This document shows, one piece after another, positions 1-11,796 of a DNA stretch of 64,000 bases. The notes below the pieces were generated by a model. The model was given only the letters and a program-made list of their open reading frames with translations. It ran no database searches and had not been told where the DNA came from. Each line of letters begins with the position of its first letter. Position 1 is the stretch's first letter. Origin of the DNA: Cadophora sp. MPI-SDFR-AT-0126 (lineage: Eukaryota; Ascomycota; Leotiomycetes; Helotiales; Ploettnerulaceae); assembly GCA_020747065.1 (NCBI GenBank), contig JAGMVK010000004.1, forward strand, positions 2,356,001 to 2,420,000. The letters are read 5' to 3'. A program made the translations under genes and the position numbers.

Positions 1-1784
1 TGTGGAGCGCGAGGAGAAGCGAGTAGATCATCGTATGGATTTTCGCGCGCTGGCGTGGGATGACGGACATTTGGAGATCCCATGAACGGTCTGGATTATC
101 GGGTCGTAGGACAGGAGGGAGGGTGTCTGATAAGGAGATGGTTTCGGAGTGTAGCCGCTGTACGACGTTGTAGTCTCTCAGACCTCGCTTGTCAGCTCCC
201 GAGTCGCGGATGTCATTGATTTTCTGTGAGAGAGCGCGAATGAAGAGGTTCATAGAGATGGAGGAATATGCTCTGTCCCTGTCTGATGCGAAGCTTTGCG
301 CCATACTTGGGTGGATGCTGTTTATGTCTTCGGGGATGTCGTAGTCGATTGGTGGCTCGGCATTGCAGTCAATCGAATTGATTAGTCTTGGTCGGCCGAG
401 GATAATCGACATGTTGCTTATGGTATTAGCGGGGGGGTTGGATCAAATTAAAAGGTGAGACGGTACCTGTCCCATATGAACACGTTTGCCCACACTCTCC
501 TCTTCCACTCTCTGTGCCAGAACTCTTGCGGCAATAGGTCCGCGAGAGGTCTCTCCTGCTGATGTAAGTTCAAGTCCTGGGCTTTTCTGGTTGATATTAG
601 ATTGGGATCGGGATTGGACTTCGAGGTTGTTTAGCTCAACTAACCGAACGGAATCACTCAAAGCATGCCATGCCTGCGCACCGCGACCACAATTCTTCAG
701 CCATGCGGCCCTGATCAGATCATGCACCACAGCCGTAATGCAATTATCCCGGTTCCCAAGAAGCTGGATGATCTCAACTCCAGCGTTGCTATACCTCAAC
801 GAAAGTCTTTGGGAAGTCGTACCGAGAGACTGCTCGAGCTTACAACCCCGCGGCAGATATTGGAGAACGGTCGCAAGGACCTGGAAGAGAACTGCTGGGA
901 AGTATTTCAGAGTAGCGGACATGGACTCCATGCTCGCGGACCGGGAAGTCTTAGATGTAAATCGTCGAAATTCTTGGAGGTCGGCGTAGAAGTATTGCGG
1001 CTCTATAATCCCGTATATCCTATAGACTTAATTGGTTTGGTTTCGTGAGCTGGGATCAATCGAGACATACCAATGCACATCGGAGATATAGATGGATACT
1101 AGCTCGTCGATGATATTTGAGGGAGGGAGCTCAGACACTAGCTGCCAGTACTTTTGAGTAATCGCATTTCCCGGGTCCCAGCAAGACACTGGGCTTTTCT
1201 GGGTCTCTGGAATCTGAAAGATCTGGCAAATTTAGAGACTTGAAGAAACCGATAAGGAAATTGAATTACCCTATCAGCTTCCATGAAAGCATTGCTGTTA
1301 CTGACAGATGAGTAGCCAAACTGGTCTCGGACATCACCATTGCTGGATGCAACAACATGGCTTTTCTCTTCTGTGCTGGGTGAGATGCGGCCGATGCTCG
1401 TACTAGGTGGAGCATTCCTGTTTCCCAGATCAGTAGAAATCCTAGGGTAAGTATCTGCATCCCACAAAATCTCATTCATCCATTCACCGGCGTGTTCAAA
1501 CAGCACAACTAGTGCTCGGATGAATGGACTCACCCGAAAGATGCATCATACACACATTCGTGTGCCACTTTTCGGGCCACACAATTGTTACAGGGTCTGC
1601 GACGGTTGCACTAAATGGGATAAGTCAGCCGTCAGTCTTGTCTTCGGCCGTCCGAATTAACGGGCGGGCATGAGACGAATCCGAATTGCACCTTCTGTTT
1701 GCGCCGATAGCAGTTCGAGCACGACGTTATGGTGCGTTTCCTTGGGATCAATCCCTGCTGCTGTGGTTGTGCTTGTGCCTCCAT
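1..1784 (-). CDS. Zn2Cys6 fungal transcription factor, 3' end outside window
   Basis: Nuclear DNA-binding regulator, probably of a small regulon. I chose the ATG at 1784 because it leads directly into the zinc cluster. Proposed exons on the minus strand: 1784-1692, 1610-1534, 1441-1270, 1213-1071, 1019-467, then a last exon running off the window edge from about 430. The cluster is split by the first intron: CSNCYRRKQK lies in exon 1 and CNRRRPCNNCVARKVAHEC in exon 2, together giving C-x2-C-x6-C-x5-C-x2-C-x8-C. Exons 4-6 match the fungal-TF middle homology region, with an FPAVLFQVLATVLQYLP helix, then MSIILGRPRLINS and a PPIDYDIP motif. The first intron has a weak donor (GTGCAA). The junction between exons 5 and 6 is off by one phase with the only visible acceptor, so either that intron is misplaced or the gene carries a frameshift. 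Its targets cannot be inferred. Confidence 0.85.
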
Positions 1785-2487
1785 CACTGTTGACATTTGG
1801 TTTGATTTCTTGAAGAATAAAAACTGGATATGGAAGACTCTTCAGAACAACAAAGACGGGAAATACAAGCCTTGTCGCGCACGGCGTCCAGAGTTTGTTT
1901 GCAACGGTCCGAGTTCCACGTTGAGGCTGAGATTAGGCAGCTTGCAGTAGCGTTCTTTAGGGCTGCCGCTGCTCGAATCTTCTCGTCTAAACTTCTAAAA
2001 CAATAAGCGAAGGGAAAGGTGCATTGCATCGGAGGAGTGCAAAAACACCTCCACAGATAGACGTTAGATCCACAACAGAGCTAGCATCTGGCCAGCTACT
2101 GCAATATCATGAAAATTCCTGACTGACATTAAACCTCTTGATTTCTCAGCAGCCGTCTCAGACAGTTGACTTCGTTCGTCATACCCGGCACCGGACCGTG
2201 TTCCATACGCTAAACAGCTTCGGCCGACGCCATTTCGGCCGGCATGCAAGCTTCGGCTCCATCTGGGAATATGCATCATAAATCCGACATAAACACAGCA
2301 ATGCATCTTCAATCATGACTAGCTAGCAAGAACTCTAAGAATAAATAGTGAGACACCTCTGTCTTCAAAAAGAGCCTGAGATCTTGCGAGAAAAGCTTTG
2401 ATAGTCCAATTCAGCCAGGTCTCGTCAAGGAATCCTTCTGTGCACCAACCCTTCTTGCCCACCCCAAAAATAAAATAAAAAAACAAT
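1785..2487. promoter_or_regulatory. divergent intergenic region between TF and SDR
   Basis: This 0.7-kb gap separates the divergent zinc-cluster regulator (ATG at 1784) and the SDR gene (ATG at 2488). An A-rich run (about 2466-2487) sits immediately before the SDR start, a common fungal translation-start context. No convincing coding region is present. A shared promoter is inferred from the divergent arrangement only. Confidence 0.5.
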
Positions 2488-3455
2488 ATGGCTTCTCAAG
2501 TATGGCTCATTACAGGCACAACATCTGGATTCGGTGCCGAATTTGTCAAGATTCTCCTTGCCAAGGGAGACAAAGTCATCGCAACAGCACGCGACCTTGC
2601 CAAGATTTCGCATTTCAAAGATGCAGGGGCTTCGACTCTCAAGCTGGACTTGCTCACCGATCAAGCTGCATTTGACAAACTTGCTGCTGATGCCATTGCG
2701 ATTCATGGCCATGTCGATGTAGTTGTGAACAATGCTGGGTATTCCCATTTTGGGACTGTTGAGGAGGACAGGTTGGTCACCCACTCCACCTTCCGCTGGA
2801 AACCCTTGGAGAAGAAAGAACTGATGAATTTTAGTCTTGGGGACTGGATAAAACAGTACCAAACACATGTGTTTGGGCCACTTGGCGTAGCACGAGCTTT
2901 CCTGCCGCACTTCCGCTCACGGAAAGCTGGGACTTTTGTTTTCATCGGATCGATAGCAGCCTGGGGAGGGATCCCGACTCTGGCAGCATACTGTGGCTCG
3001 AAATCGGCTCTGCGAGGTACGTACACCTTACCTCTATCCTATCTCATCAGCATCCAGCTAACGCAACACAAGGCGCCGTGGAGAGCCTCAACCTCGAGAT
3101 CGCCCCCCTCGGCCTCCGGACTCTCCTCGTCGAGCCAGGATTCTTCCGCACCGACCTCCTCAACGCCTCCAATACCAAGTACATAGACTCCAAGATCTCC
3201 GACTACAAGCCCCTCACCGAGCAGAACTTCACTACTTTCAAAGGATACCATAAGTTGCAGCCTGGGGATCCGGCAAAGGGCGTGCAGAGGATCGTGGATA
3301 CGGTGAAGGGGGAGGGTGACGCGCGGGGAAAGGCGTTCCCGGTTTCGTTGGCACTGGGGACTGATGCCGTAAGCCACATCAGGAAGAATTGTGAGGAGAA
3401 TCTGAGGTTGTTGGGAGAGTGGGAGAAGGTTTCTTCGGATACGGATTTTGATTAG
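2488..3455 (+). CDS. short-chain dehydrogenase/reductase (classical SDR)
   Basis: NAD(P)-dependent oxidoreductase of about 282 aa, presumably cytosolic; the substrate is unknown. Exons 2488-2771, 2835-3016 and 3073-3455. The Rossmann motif TGTTSGFG lies at residues ~9-16, NNAG at ~82, the catalytic Ser in GSIAAW, and the YCGSK catalytic pair (YxxxK) follows. The C-terminal half (EPGFFRTDLL) matches the family that includes 1-oxidoreductases and retinol-dehydrogenase-like fungal SDRs. The first intron (63 nt, 2772-2834) is a multiple of three with no stop, so the sequence can also be read straight through. I removed it because the family shows EExxxxDWxKQxxTxVFGPL with no insert there, and because it carries an ACTGATG branch-like motif. 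The second intron (3017-3072) starts GTACGT and has a GCTAAC branch site. The gene is divergent from the upstream regulator, which might control it (inference). Confidence 0.88.
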
Positions 3456-4657
3456 ATGGTTGAGGATAGATCATGATTGATGGACCATTGCCGTCTTTCA
3501 TGGCAAACGAACAGCGAGACGTCTGGCGACACCTTGGATAGATGCAACAAAAGTGGAAGCGCGAGGGCAATTTACTTTCAGAACTTTCCTGTTGTCGTCT
3601 GTGGGTGATAGATTCGACGTGCTCACCCAAAAACTTCTACTCAGCGCAGTGATACCCGCATTGTCCGAATGGCAGTGGAAAATGTCCGGTATGTCTGTAA
3701 CCATCTTGTTGTTGGGGTCTTGAGAATTTCTTGACAGCATCACAGATCGAATCGGTATTGATATTGCGGCGATTGCAATGACTCAAGACGAAAGACTCAA
3801 TGCGAAGTAGTTCTTGTTCTTACTCCATGTTTTCGGGTTTTCCACTTCTCGCTTTGCCTATTTTTTCCAGCAGGGTCTGAAGATTACGCTGCCAAGGCGT
3901 TCCCCGCGTCCCTGTCGACGTTGCCTCGCAAGGGTAGGTGGTTTGCATTCCCAGCCTCTTCTTCGTCACTTCAATTTTTATCCACTTCAACCACCACCGT
4001 CTTCGCATGATCGCACTTCGATACAAGGTTATGATATCAAGAGGCTGGATAAACGACCGATTGGTCAATTGGCCATCCTAGATCAATTCCTCCGGCGCCA
4101 TGTAACCATGCACCCAGAACTCTTGGCAGGTACAGTACCCTTGCCACTCTTTCAATCCCACTTTTCCCCGCAGTCCAAGTCGGACATCTCGGTGAAGCTG
4201 TCGGCGATCGTCCCCTTTGCGATACGGAGCCGTGACTCGATAAGACCATGGATTGCCCTGCTAGACGGAACATCACCAGGCATTGCCGGCGGTGACAGTT
4301 CACGATCCCCGGCTTTGAGGACTTTCAGCGCCACCCAGCAGCCTGGAACTTGACGTCTTGGCAGACCAGCGCCGGCGAGCATGCACGAGTAAGGTAAGGT
4401 ACATGGACGAATCGCCTGTCCAGTATCTGGTCCGAGATTGCGCAGATTGGGACTTTCGTTGAGCGAGCGACAAGGTAAGGTGGGGTTTAATTACGTGCTG
4501 GGTAGATTGCGAGGATGAGGGGTTGAACAGACATGGGATGAACTGTTCGTGGGTACCGCCGTAAGTACTTAAAGGTAAGGGTTCTCCGTCAAAGCAAAAT
4601 GGAATCCAGTGATCTTCAGAGCACCTTGCAAAGACAACAATCTGCACCGCTGCAACA
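3456..4657. promoter_or_regulatory. intergenic region with three AAGGTAAGG repeats
   Basis: A 1.2-kb gap with no credible gene; the open frames here lack homology and overlap each other on both strands. The last 270 nt before the secreted-protein gene hold three direct copies of AAGGTAAGG (4391-4399, 4472-4480, 4572-4580), two of them extended to AAGGTAAGGT. They are spaced 81 and 100 nt apart and read toward the gene. A cis-regulatory role is an inference. Confidence 0.45.
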
Positions 4658-6575
4658 ATGTTTTCCCTTATGAGAACCATTCAGTTGGCTTCATTACTCG
4701 CCATTCCAGCAGCCTGTCATCCTAGCCATGGTCACCACTCCAATCACACTAGCTATGTCAAGAGTCTCCCAAAGAATGCTCAGAGCTTGTTGACGGAGTC
4801 GATGGATTGGTTGGACGGGTACTATGATCCTTCGGCGGGGTATCTATTTGATGTCAGTTCTACTTCAGCACTGAGACACGAGACGAGGTCTTCGGTTTGG
4901 TATGCCATTGGACTGTTGGCGAGAAATGAAGGGAAAGATGTTGAGTATGCGATGGATATCATCACCAATGTCATTGCTGGGCAGTTCAAGGATCCAGAAG
5001 ACCAATGGTATGCTTCCCAGTGTGTAGATGCGAATGCACGACTGACAAGACTAGGTATGGGGATTATCAACAAGAGCCAGAAGAGCCGACTGTTGGATCG
5101 TCAGTTTACCCTGCGAAAATCTACAACTCGTGGGATCCTAACTGGAGAGGATTCATTGGGACTGCGTTCATTGTTGGACTTGAGGAGTTTGGTCACCTGA
5201 TCACTCCAGATGTCACGACTTTGCTCCTGGAGTCTCTTTACAATGCTACGAAGGGTGACGAGTACCGTGTTGGTGGTGTGGATTCTGATAATCTGTACCC
5301 CGCTTACACTAACCCAGTAAGCAGTTTTCATCCCGACTTGCAAGTCATTTGCTAACATTTCTACAGTCTATCATGCGTGCCTTCACAGCTGGATGGACTG
5401 GACGTCGACTCAATGAATCAAACATGACCATCTCCGGCGAGAACTACGCCAACCAGATCCTCGACCTTTTTAACCGTGCCGACACCCTCTCCGAATTCAA
5501 TAGTGGAACCTACACTGGTGTTTCGCTCTGGGCACTCAGCTTATGGGCCAAGTACCTCCCAGATGACTCGGTTATGAAGCAGAATGGTGCTCGCATGATG
5601 AAGAAGACTTGGGAAGCTGTTGGAGAATTGTGGCATCCGGATCTGAAAAACATCGCTGGGCCATGGGACCGCTCGTACGGTTTCGATATGAACAGATATC
5701 TGAGTCTGATGGCCTTGCACTTCTGGAATATCGTCGGCAAGGAGAATTCGTCTTTGATTGAGAAGGTACGAAACCCATCCTTGAACTCAGTAATTATCCG
5801 CTAAGTGATGACATAGGTCCCCGCCCTTTCCCATGTCGCCGACTTTGGCTACGGCCCACTCTTCGCCATCCTCGCCGAGTTTCAAAATTCCATCATCCCC
5901 GAAGATGTCGTTGAGAAACTCACCAAGTTCAGCGGCGAGCACACCTTTACCTCATCCACTTTCTCGCCACCTTTCGATATCTACCCACGCAATATCACCT
6001 CGTGGTTGGCACCAAATATCAGCATTGGAGCCGAGACTTTCAACGAGACTGTGATTGGTGGACCCGCTAAAAACCCCAACACTTTCAATCCGGCCGTCAT
6101 TCAGTGGGATACTGGAAATGGGATTGGATTCATCAATGTAAGACTAGTGTCTTTTGAATACTGGGGGCTTCTACTGACAAGCACAGCTTCGAGCCACGGA
6201 GTCCTACGTCACAGCCGTCGCTACACCTTACACCCTGAACCTGACCTACCCACTTGGAAACGCGTCCTCAGTCTTCTCGTTCGTGGTCTCTCCCTTCAAA
6301 GAGAAGACAGATGTCTCGACTTGGGAGGATGTCCAAGGGCTATCTGTCCATGTTTCTGGGAATGTCAACTCGACATACGCGGTTGGATGGGCTGGAAGCT
6401 ATGGTGGTGCTTACAGCCCTGTCAAGTAAGTCCTCACTCAACACACCACCGTCGAGATCAAAAGGAGTAAATGCTAATAGTTTGCAGTGACTTCGAGTTC
6501 TGGAACTTTACGTATACCATGCCGGAGGACTTCGTTGGTGTGCCAAGCTTGCTACTTGAGCTCGAGTTCAAGTAG
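4658..6575 (+). CDS. secreted all-helical-type glycoprotein, unknown function
   Basis: Predicted 552-aa secreted protein. Exons 4658-5007, 5055-5316, 5367-5765, 5817-6137, 6187-6425 and 6488-6575; all five introns are 47-62 nt with good consensus and the total is divisible by three. The N-terminus is a signal peptide (a second Met four codons in could also start it). The mature protein has repeated Trp/Tyr-rich segments (WLDGYYDPSAGYLFD, SSVWYAIGLLARN, WDPNWRGFIGTAFIVGLEEF, YTGVSLWALSLWAKYLPDD, WDRSYGFDMNRYLSLMALHF). These resemble alpha/alpha-toroid enzymes such as GH76, GH88 or linalool-dehydratase-like folds, but I see no catalytic signature that settles this. Many N-x-S/T sites suggest N-glycosylation. 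The C-terminal ~100 residues look beta-rich (YTLNLTYPLGNASSVFSF). Likely extracellular; the enzymatic role is not assigned. Confidence 0.85.
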
Positions 6576-7227
6576 TGGATTATTTATGTTTAATGACTGA
6601 TGAAAGAGGAGGATGAGGGATCAAAATGATCGGACGAGATATAATGTACAAGAGATATTGTTAATACATTATGCTACAATCACCCCACTTCGAGGTGGTT
6701 ACACATGTTGCCAGTGAGAAAATCGACCTACCGGCAACGGTCCAGTCACTGGGGTCTCCTTATTCCCGGCATCCACCACCCAGCCACCACCCCAGTTGAT
6801 TCAAAATCCGGCAAGGGCGTCTTTGACCTGAATCAGAGCACCACATACTGCCAACGGAGGAAGGTATCGCGAACAGCGAGGCTCGGTCGTCCGCTGTGTC
6901 TAGCCGTTCGTCCAATCATGCAACGCGGGGTAATTGCGGACCTCCCCCGCATCTAACAACCCACCTCCATTTAGAGTTGCTGATTTCCTTTGGTCCAAGA
7001 ACCCCTCATTGCATACCTTACATGTGGCGAGGGGTTTAAATAGGTTGGGTGTGCCAGGTGAGAGAGGACAGTCCCTCACTACATCTAATTTATTTCACTT
7101 CCTTAAGATCCAGACTTTGTGCGATTTTGCAACAGAAATCTCTGCTTCTGCTTCTGCTCGCAGTTACAGCTACAGCTCCCTATATTTACTCTAGGAACCA
7201 AAACTAAACCGGATTGCACAATCAACA
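6576..7227. promoter_or_regulatory. intergenic region and SDR promoter
   Basis: No gene is seen in these 650 nt. A TATA-like TTTAAATAG lies at 7035-7043, about 185 nt before the next start codon, followed by a CT-rich leader typical of fungal transcription start regions. Confidence 0.4.
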
Positions 7228-8314
7228 ATGGCAAGCAAGGGAAAGAGCACAGCCGTGACCAAAGACTACGGCAAGAGAACAGCAATCGTCACAGGATCTG
7301 CACGGGGAATGTATGAATGACCCTCCCACCTGGCTAGTTTTATGAACACAAACTCTCGAAGCTCAACTGACAGGACCTGAACAGTGGTAAAGCAATTGCA
7401 ATAAGACTGGCTGAAGATGGCTTCGACGTCTGTATAAACGACATCGCAGCAAACAAAGCCGGGATTGACGAAGTACTTCTTCCCTCCTTCCCCCTCCCAC
7501 ATCAGAAGCAGCACCCACTAACTACCTATCCCTCTCCCAGACAGTCCAAGAAATCCAATCCCTCGGCCGCGCCTCCTACGGGCACGTCGCGGACGTCTCC
7601 AAGCTCTCCGAAGTCGAAGCCCTGATCGCCGCCTCCGTCAAGGAACTCGGGCCGCTCAACGTCATGATCGCCAATGCAGGCATAGCGCAGGTGAAAGCTC
7701 TGCTGGATCTGAGCGAGGATGATGTCAGGAGGATGTTCGAGGTTAATGTGTTTGGGGTGTTTAATTGCTATAGTGCGGCGGCGAAACAGATGATCAGGCA
7801 GGGGGGTGGGGGGAAGATTGTGGGTGCTGCGAGGTGGGTTTCCCAATCCCCAGGATTTTTGTATTTCTGGTTTGCTCTATATGTGTTTGAGAAGCCGGCT
7901 TTTGGGGAATTTTTGACTTGGTATCTGGTTTGGAGGTGGAACTGATGTGCCCATAGCATCGTAGCATTCAAACCCTTCGCCATGCTCTCCCACTACAGCG
8001 CCTCCAAATTCGCCGTCCGAGGTTTCACGCAAGCCTTCGCCATGGAGATGGCCGAGCACAAAATCACCGTCAACGGCTACGCGCCCGGCATCGTCGGGAC
8101 AGCCATGTGGGATCTGATCGATGAGGAGCTGGGTAAGAAATCCGGTGTCAAGAAGGGGGATACGATTAAGAAGTATTCGGAGGATCTGATTGCGTTGGGG
8201 AGGACGAGTGTTCCTGAGGATGTGGCGAAGACGGTTAGTTATTTGGCGAGTCCGGATAGTGATTATATGACGGGGCAGACGTTGATTATTGATGGGGGGA
8301 TTATTTTTAATTGA
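7228..8314 (+). CDS. SDR family reductase (acetoin/diacetyl reductase- or FabG-like)
   Basis: Probable 273-aa NAD(P)H-dependent reductase. Exons 7228-7310, 7385-7472, 7541-7833 and 7957-8314. After splicing, the cofactor motif reads TGSARGIGKAIA; the Ile codon is completed across the first intron, which supports that model. It is followed by ANAG, the catalytic YSASK pair and the typical C-terminus MTGQTLIIDGGIIFN. The third intron (7834-7956, 123 nt, starting GTGGGT) joins GAA to SIVAFKPFAMLSHYSASK, restoring the serine-containing strand before the active site. Family members reduce diacetyl/acetoin or other small carbonyls. Substrate specificity cannot be read from sequence. Its neighbours give no pathway context. 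Confidence 0.87.
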
Positions 8315-9643
8315 ATTTTGTTTGGGGGGAGGGGCTAGCTGCGGAGATATCGGTCTACCGTTATATTCTCAGCGGAGATGTTCTACTGTGCTATTTTACT
8401 ACTTGCCATGTCTGGTAATCGATCACTTTTGCTGCTTCTGCTACAAGGTAACTTATATTCTCGCATCAAAAAAGGCTTACTTACATTCCAGAGGCTATCT
8501 TAACTCCCAAGCTTGAATGCGTCCATCGCTTCCCTGCACGCCTGCCAGACATCTTCATGGGGGCCCTGCTTAGAAGTCATCTAGCTCATGCCATCATTAC
8601 TTCTCAGAGGATCACTCAGAACCCGTTCTCTATTATGACATTCATCTGGATCGCAAAGCTGAACTCCCAGGCAGGGGAATAGTTAAGCGAGACCAAGTCA
8701 CTGTCCCACTCTTCCGAGGGTAAAATTCACCTCTCTTTACAAGACAATAGCATTTTTTACTTCGGTACTTCTAATATGCTCGCATATCTGTGTATTTGGT
8801 CCTCAGCCAGCTGAATTTCTTGCTAAGGCGGCTCCGAGCTAATTATCAGGAAGTATTGAGCTCGGGAAGTTGTTTGTTTACTTTCCGATGAGGGTCCGGC
8901 CAAGATATAATTTGCGACGCTTGATCACGATGCTAGACTGTGTCCTCCTCTTATTTTCTCTCCGGGGATTTGATTTGTGCAAGCGATGGAACAGGCGCAC
9001 CTTTCCTGTCCTGTCGGGTTCAAGACTTGGGAGCAGAAAAGGTTCCGTCGAATCAGCGGAACTACGAAACCTTAACGATGTCGACTCCCACACTACTTTC
9101 ACAGTATTCTTTATCGAAGTATCATACATTTAATATACCGAAAATTTCATTTCAAACGTACGAACTAATTCCATCCTGCCTACTAGCACATGAACCGCCC
9201 AGGCCAAAATTCTTGAATGGCAAGCTCAATTATCCACCACCAACGCGACATCATTTCCTCCAACCTGGCACGACTAGATCTACTACCAATCTACTCTTCT
9301 ATCTCCTAGAAATCTCATCTGAATTGTGTTTCCAACGACGCTCTCATCCAGCTACGCTGGTATCCTTCAAGCGAAGCATGTTCCTCTCGGTGCTCGCTCA
9401 GACTGACGGTTTCCGAACCCATTCACCTCGACTCACCTTCTCAAGATCGCAACCCACATCCCCCAAAGCGGCCACCACCCAGCCTCCTCTTTCTTCTTAT
9501 TGTCTTCAACCTTGCTTACTCATTATGACTTTGATGATCTTTCTCCCACAGACGTTTTGATTTCTATATTACCATTATCATCGAACTCTTGCCAAATAAG
9601 CACCCTTCAATTAAACACAATTTCAAAGTTGCTGCCAACCATC
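8315..9643. promoter_or_regulatory. intergenic region with long CT-rich leader
   Basis: About 1.3 kb without a supportable gene. The 9170-9640 part is strongly pyrimidine-rich and leads to the next start codon, so it is probably promoter plus 5' untranslated leader. One long open frame across it (8940-9560) lacks domain features and is low in complexity, so I did not call it. Confidence 0.4.
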
Positions 9644-10419
9644 ATGTCGAGCAAGATGCTATCCATTACCAAGTTAGTCCCAAATAAGGGCTGCATCCTC
9701 CAGGTAAGAACTAGATGCTCCTTCCTAACTTCAAATTCAATCCTAACCGGTCCCAGCTCCGTTTCACCAGAACACCATTACTCATCGCAGCAAGCACCAC
9801 CGACGACAATTCCACGAGCAAGGGCAAGAAGATTCCATTCAGACGTTTTGACGCTGCAGAGAAGTTCGTCGGAGAGAAGGTCCGGGCGGTGTTGAAGGCA
9901 AAGCACCTCATCGACGTCCACTGGAACGAAATCGAGGATGACGTGTATGCCACTGCGGAGGAACGCCGCAAGGAGATTGAACGAGTCTGGGTCGCCGAAA
10001 GTACCACCACCGACGACTTCCAAAACCACATCCGAACTATCAAAGTCTCTCGAGCTCTGCAATATCGCATCGAGCCGAAGCCACAGCCAATCGCCTACGA
10101 GATCCGACCAGTCGCAGAGAGCATGAGCATCGCTGCCAGCAAATGGCTTTCGAAGATGATGATGAAGCGGGACAAGCCAAGAGGTGCGTTGAAGAACAGA
10201 AACATGGTCATCAAGGCGGAGGTTGGAACTCAAGAGGTCTCGGAGTGGAGTTGGAATGATGATACTCAGGAGGAGAGTTGGGAGGACTTAGGAATCGAGA
10301 AACACCATACAGAGATCTCTTGGGATGAAATGTGCTACAGGGAGAAGCCGTCAGTTAAAGCCGTTTCTTGCTTTCAGCCATCGCGTCTGCGGTGGTCGTT
10401 GACAGTTCGGGAGGAGTGA
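9644..10419 (+). CDS. hypothetical protein, basic/acidic mixed, two exons
   Basis: A 240-aa protein of unknown function. Exons 9644-9703 and 9757-10419. The 53-nt intron has a GTAAGA donor, a CCTAAC branch and a CCCAG acceptor, and joins the start MSSKMLSITKLVPNKGC to LRFTRTPLL in frame. The N-terminus is basic with scattered Ser, which could be a mitochondrial presequence or simply an unstructured lead. The middle is charged and helix-prone (KFVGEKVRAVLKAKHL, EERRKEIERVW), and the C-terminal third is Trp/Glu-rich (SEWSWNDDTQEESWEDLG). No known domain is recognised. Codon choice and clean splicing favour a real gene; it may be lineage-specific. Confidence 0.65.
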
Positions 10420-10847
10420 GAAGAGCGGGCAGGGCTAGGAAGGAATTTTTTGTATGGGCTAGGATAGTTCATGAATACAGGCTGGATAAGCACTATGACC
10501 TTATGAACTGGGGTCATGTTGACAGCACCAGGAGTTTGCAAAGTTTGGTACCGTTCTGCGATGACCGCTATAGTTGGTGTGCTGTTGAGTCAACCTCCAG
10601 TTCAAATAATAATTTCGAGCTAATTATGGGCTTCTGATGCTTCAACTGGCCTTAGTTAGCAGCATCGCACATTATTCCAATTTCTATAAAGATTCTGCCT
10701 GATCCCTCAACGCTCTACTCTTCAAACAATTATTTCTCCATCCCACAGAAGTCTACTCTAGCTCATCACATCACCATAGCATCACCTTCGCTACATATCG
10801 CTTCCGGATCATACCTGCACCTCCATATCCATATCCAATCCAAACAA
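10420..10847. promoter_or_regulatory. intergenic region
   Basis: A 430-nt gap. The last 170 nt are C/T/A-rich with a CAAACAAATG start context for the following gene. No other element is seen. Confidence 0.35.
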
Positions 10848-11796
10848 ATGCAATCAACAGGTACGTCCCTTAAGTCATCACATCTCTTACTGCAATCTCC
10901 TCAAGTATGCTCTGCTGACTTGGTTTAGCTATTCTCGAGATGTCTGTCTCTCCCAGCATCACCAAGATGGCAGAAGGCCCATGCCCTCACGCCGCCATGG
11001 ACAAGATACCCAGCTGGGCCGACTACGACGAAGACGTCGCAGAAGGCCGAATCAAGGACATGGACGAGCCATTGCCTCCCCGTCAGCCTTCAAGAGACCC
11101 ATCTTCTCCAGAGGCAGAGAGTGGAGATGAGCCTTCTATGTCATCTTCATTGTGCACGTCCATCGCACTAGCCAATCCCGCCCTCGAGAAGCTCACAGAA
11201 ATGTTGAAGGCGAGCGCTACTGCTAATCAAGCTTCGCGCCTGCCCCGGTGCGGACTTAATCTAAATGCACCTGCTTTTGCAATGAGAGTGGCTCCTGCTA
11301 ATCCCGAGGTTGAAGCTACGAGAAAAGAAATCGTAAGGACTTGTCGACTCCATCCATAACTCACAGCTAACAGGAACAGGACTACAAGTACGCTCAGTAC
11401 GCAAGTCAACGAGCCGATCGCGAACGAAAAGTATTATCAACCATCATCACCATCCATCAAACGCAACTGACAAGTCGAATAGGGAGGCATCCAGGCACAG
11501 ATCGATCTCATCGTAGCCAGAGCAGTGCCACGATTAGAGCAGGACTGCATCCAAAAGTCCTTAGATCACATTGTAGCTGCGTTTGAGAAGAAGAAGCAGG
11601 TAAGCACTTCTCTTCCGCCTCAGATTGTCACAACGTAAGATCATGCTGACTTGCTATGCAGGAAGAAAGGGCACACTTGAATATGCTCATTCAAGGACTG
11701 TCGCATACGAGGCGGACAGTCGTAGAGAGCAAGAGCAGCAATCCAGCTATTCTGCTCAAAGATCCTGCAATCATCTACACTGAATTAATGAGATGA
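10848..11796 (+). CDS. hypothetical protein, five exons
   Basis: A 239-aa protein I do not recognise. Exons 10848-10860 (a 13-nt first coding exon), 10929-11332, 11380-11430, 11483-11599 and 11662-11796. All introns are 47-68 nt with consensus ends, and the coding sum is divisible by three. The N-terminal half is acidic and Pro/Ser-rich (SWADYDEDVAEGRIKDMDEP, PLPPRQPSRDPSSPEAESGD), likely disordered. The C-terminal half is helical and charged (DYKYAQYASQRADRERK, GGIQAQIDLIVARAVPRLEQ, DHIVAAFEKKKQEERAHLNM), a possible coiled coil. Such tiny first exons are easily missed by gene finders. No domain or pathway is assigned. Confidence 0.7.

Noticed and set aside
3814..4353. 179-codon plus-strand frame upstream of the secreted-protein gene
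   Set aside because: Overlapping frames on both strands, no domain or splice support.
8940..9560. 206-codon plus-strand open frame in a CT-rich leader
   Set aside because: Composition follows the pyrimidine bias and it overlaps other frames; likely non-coding.
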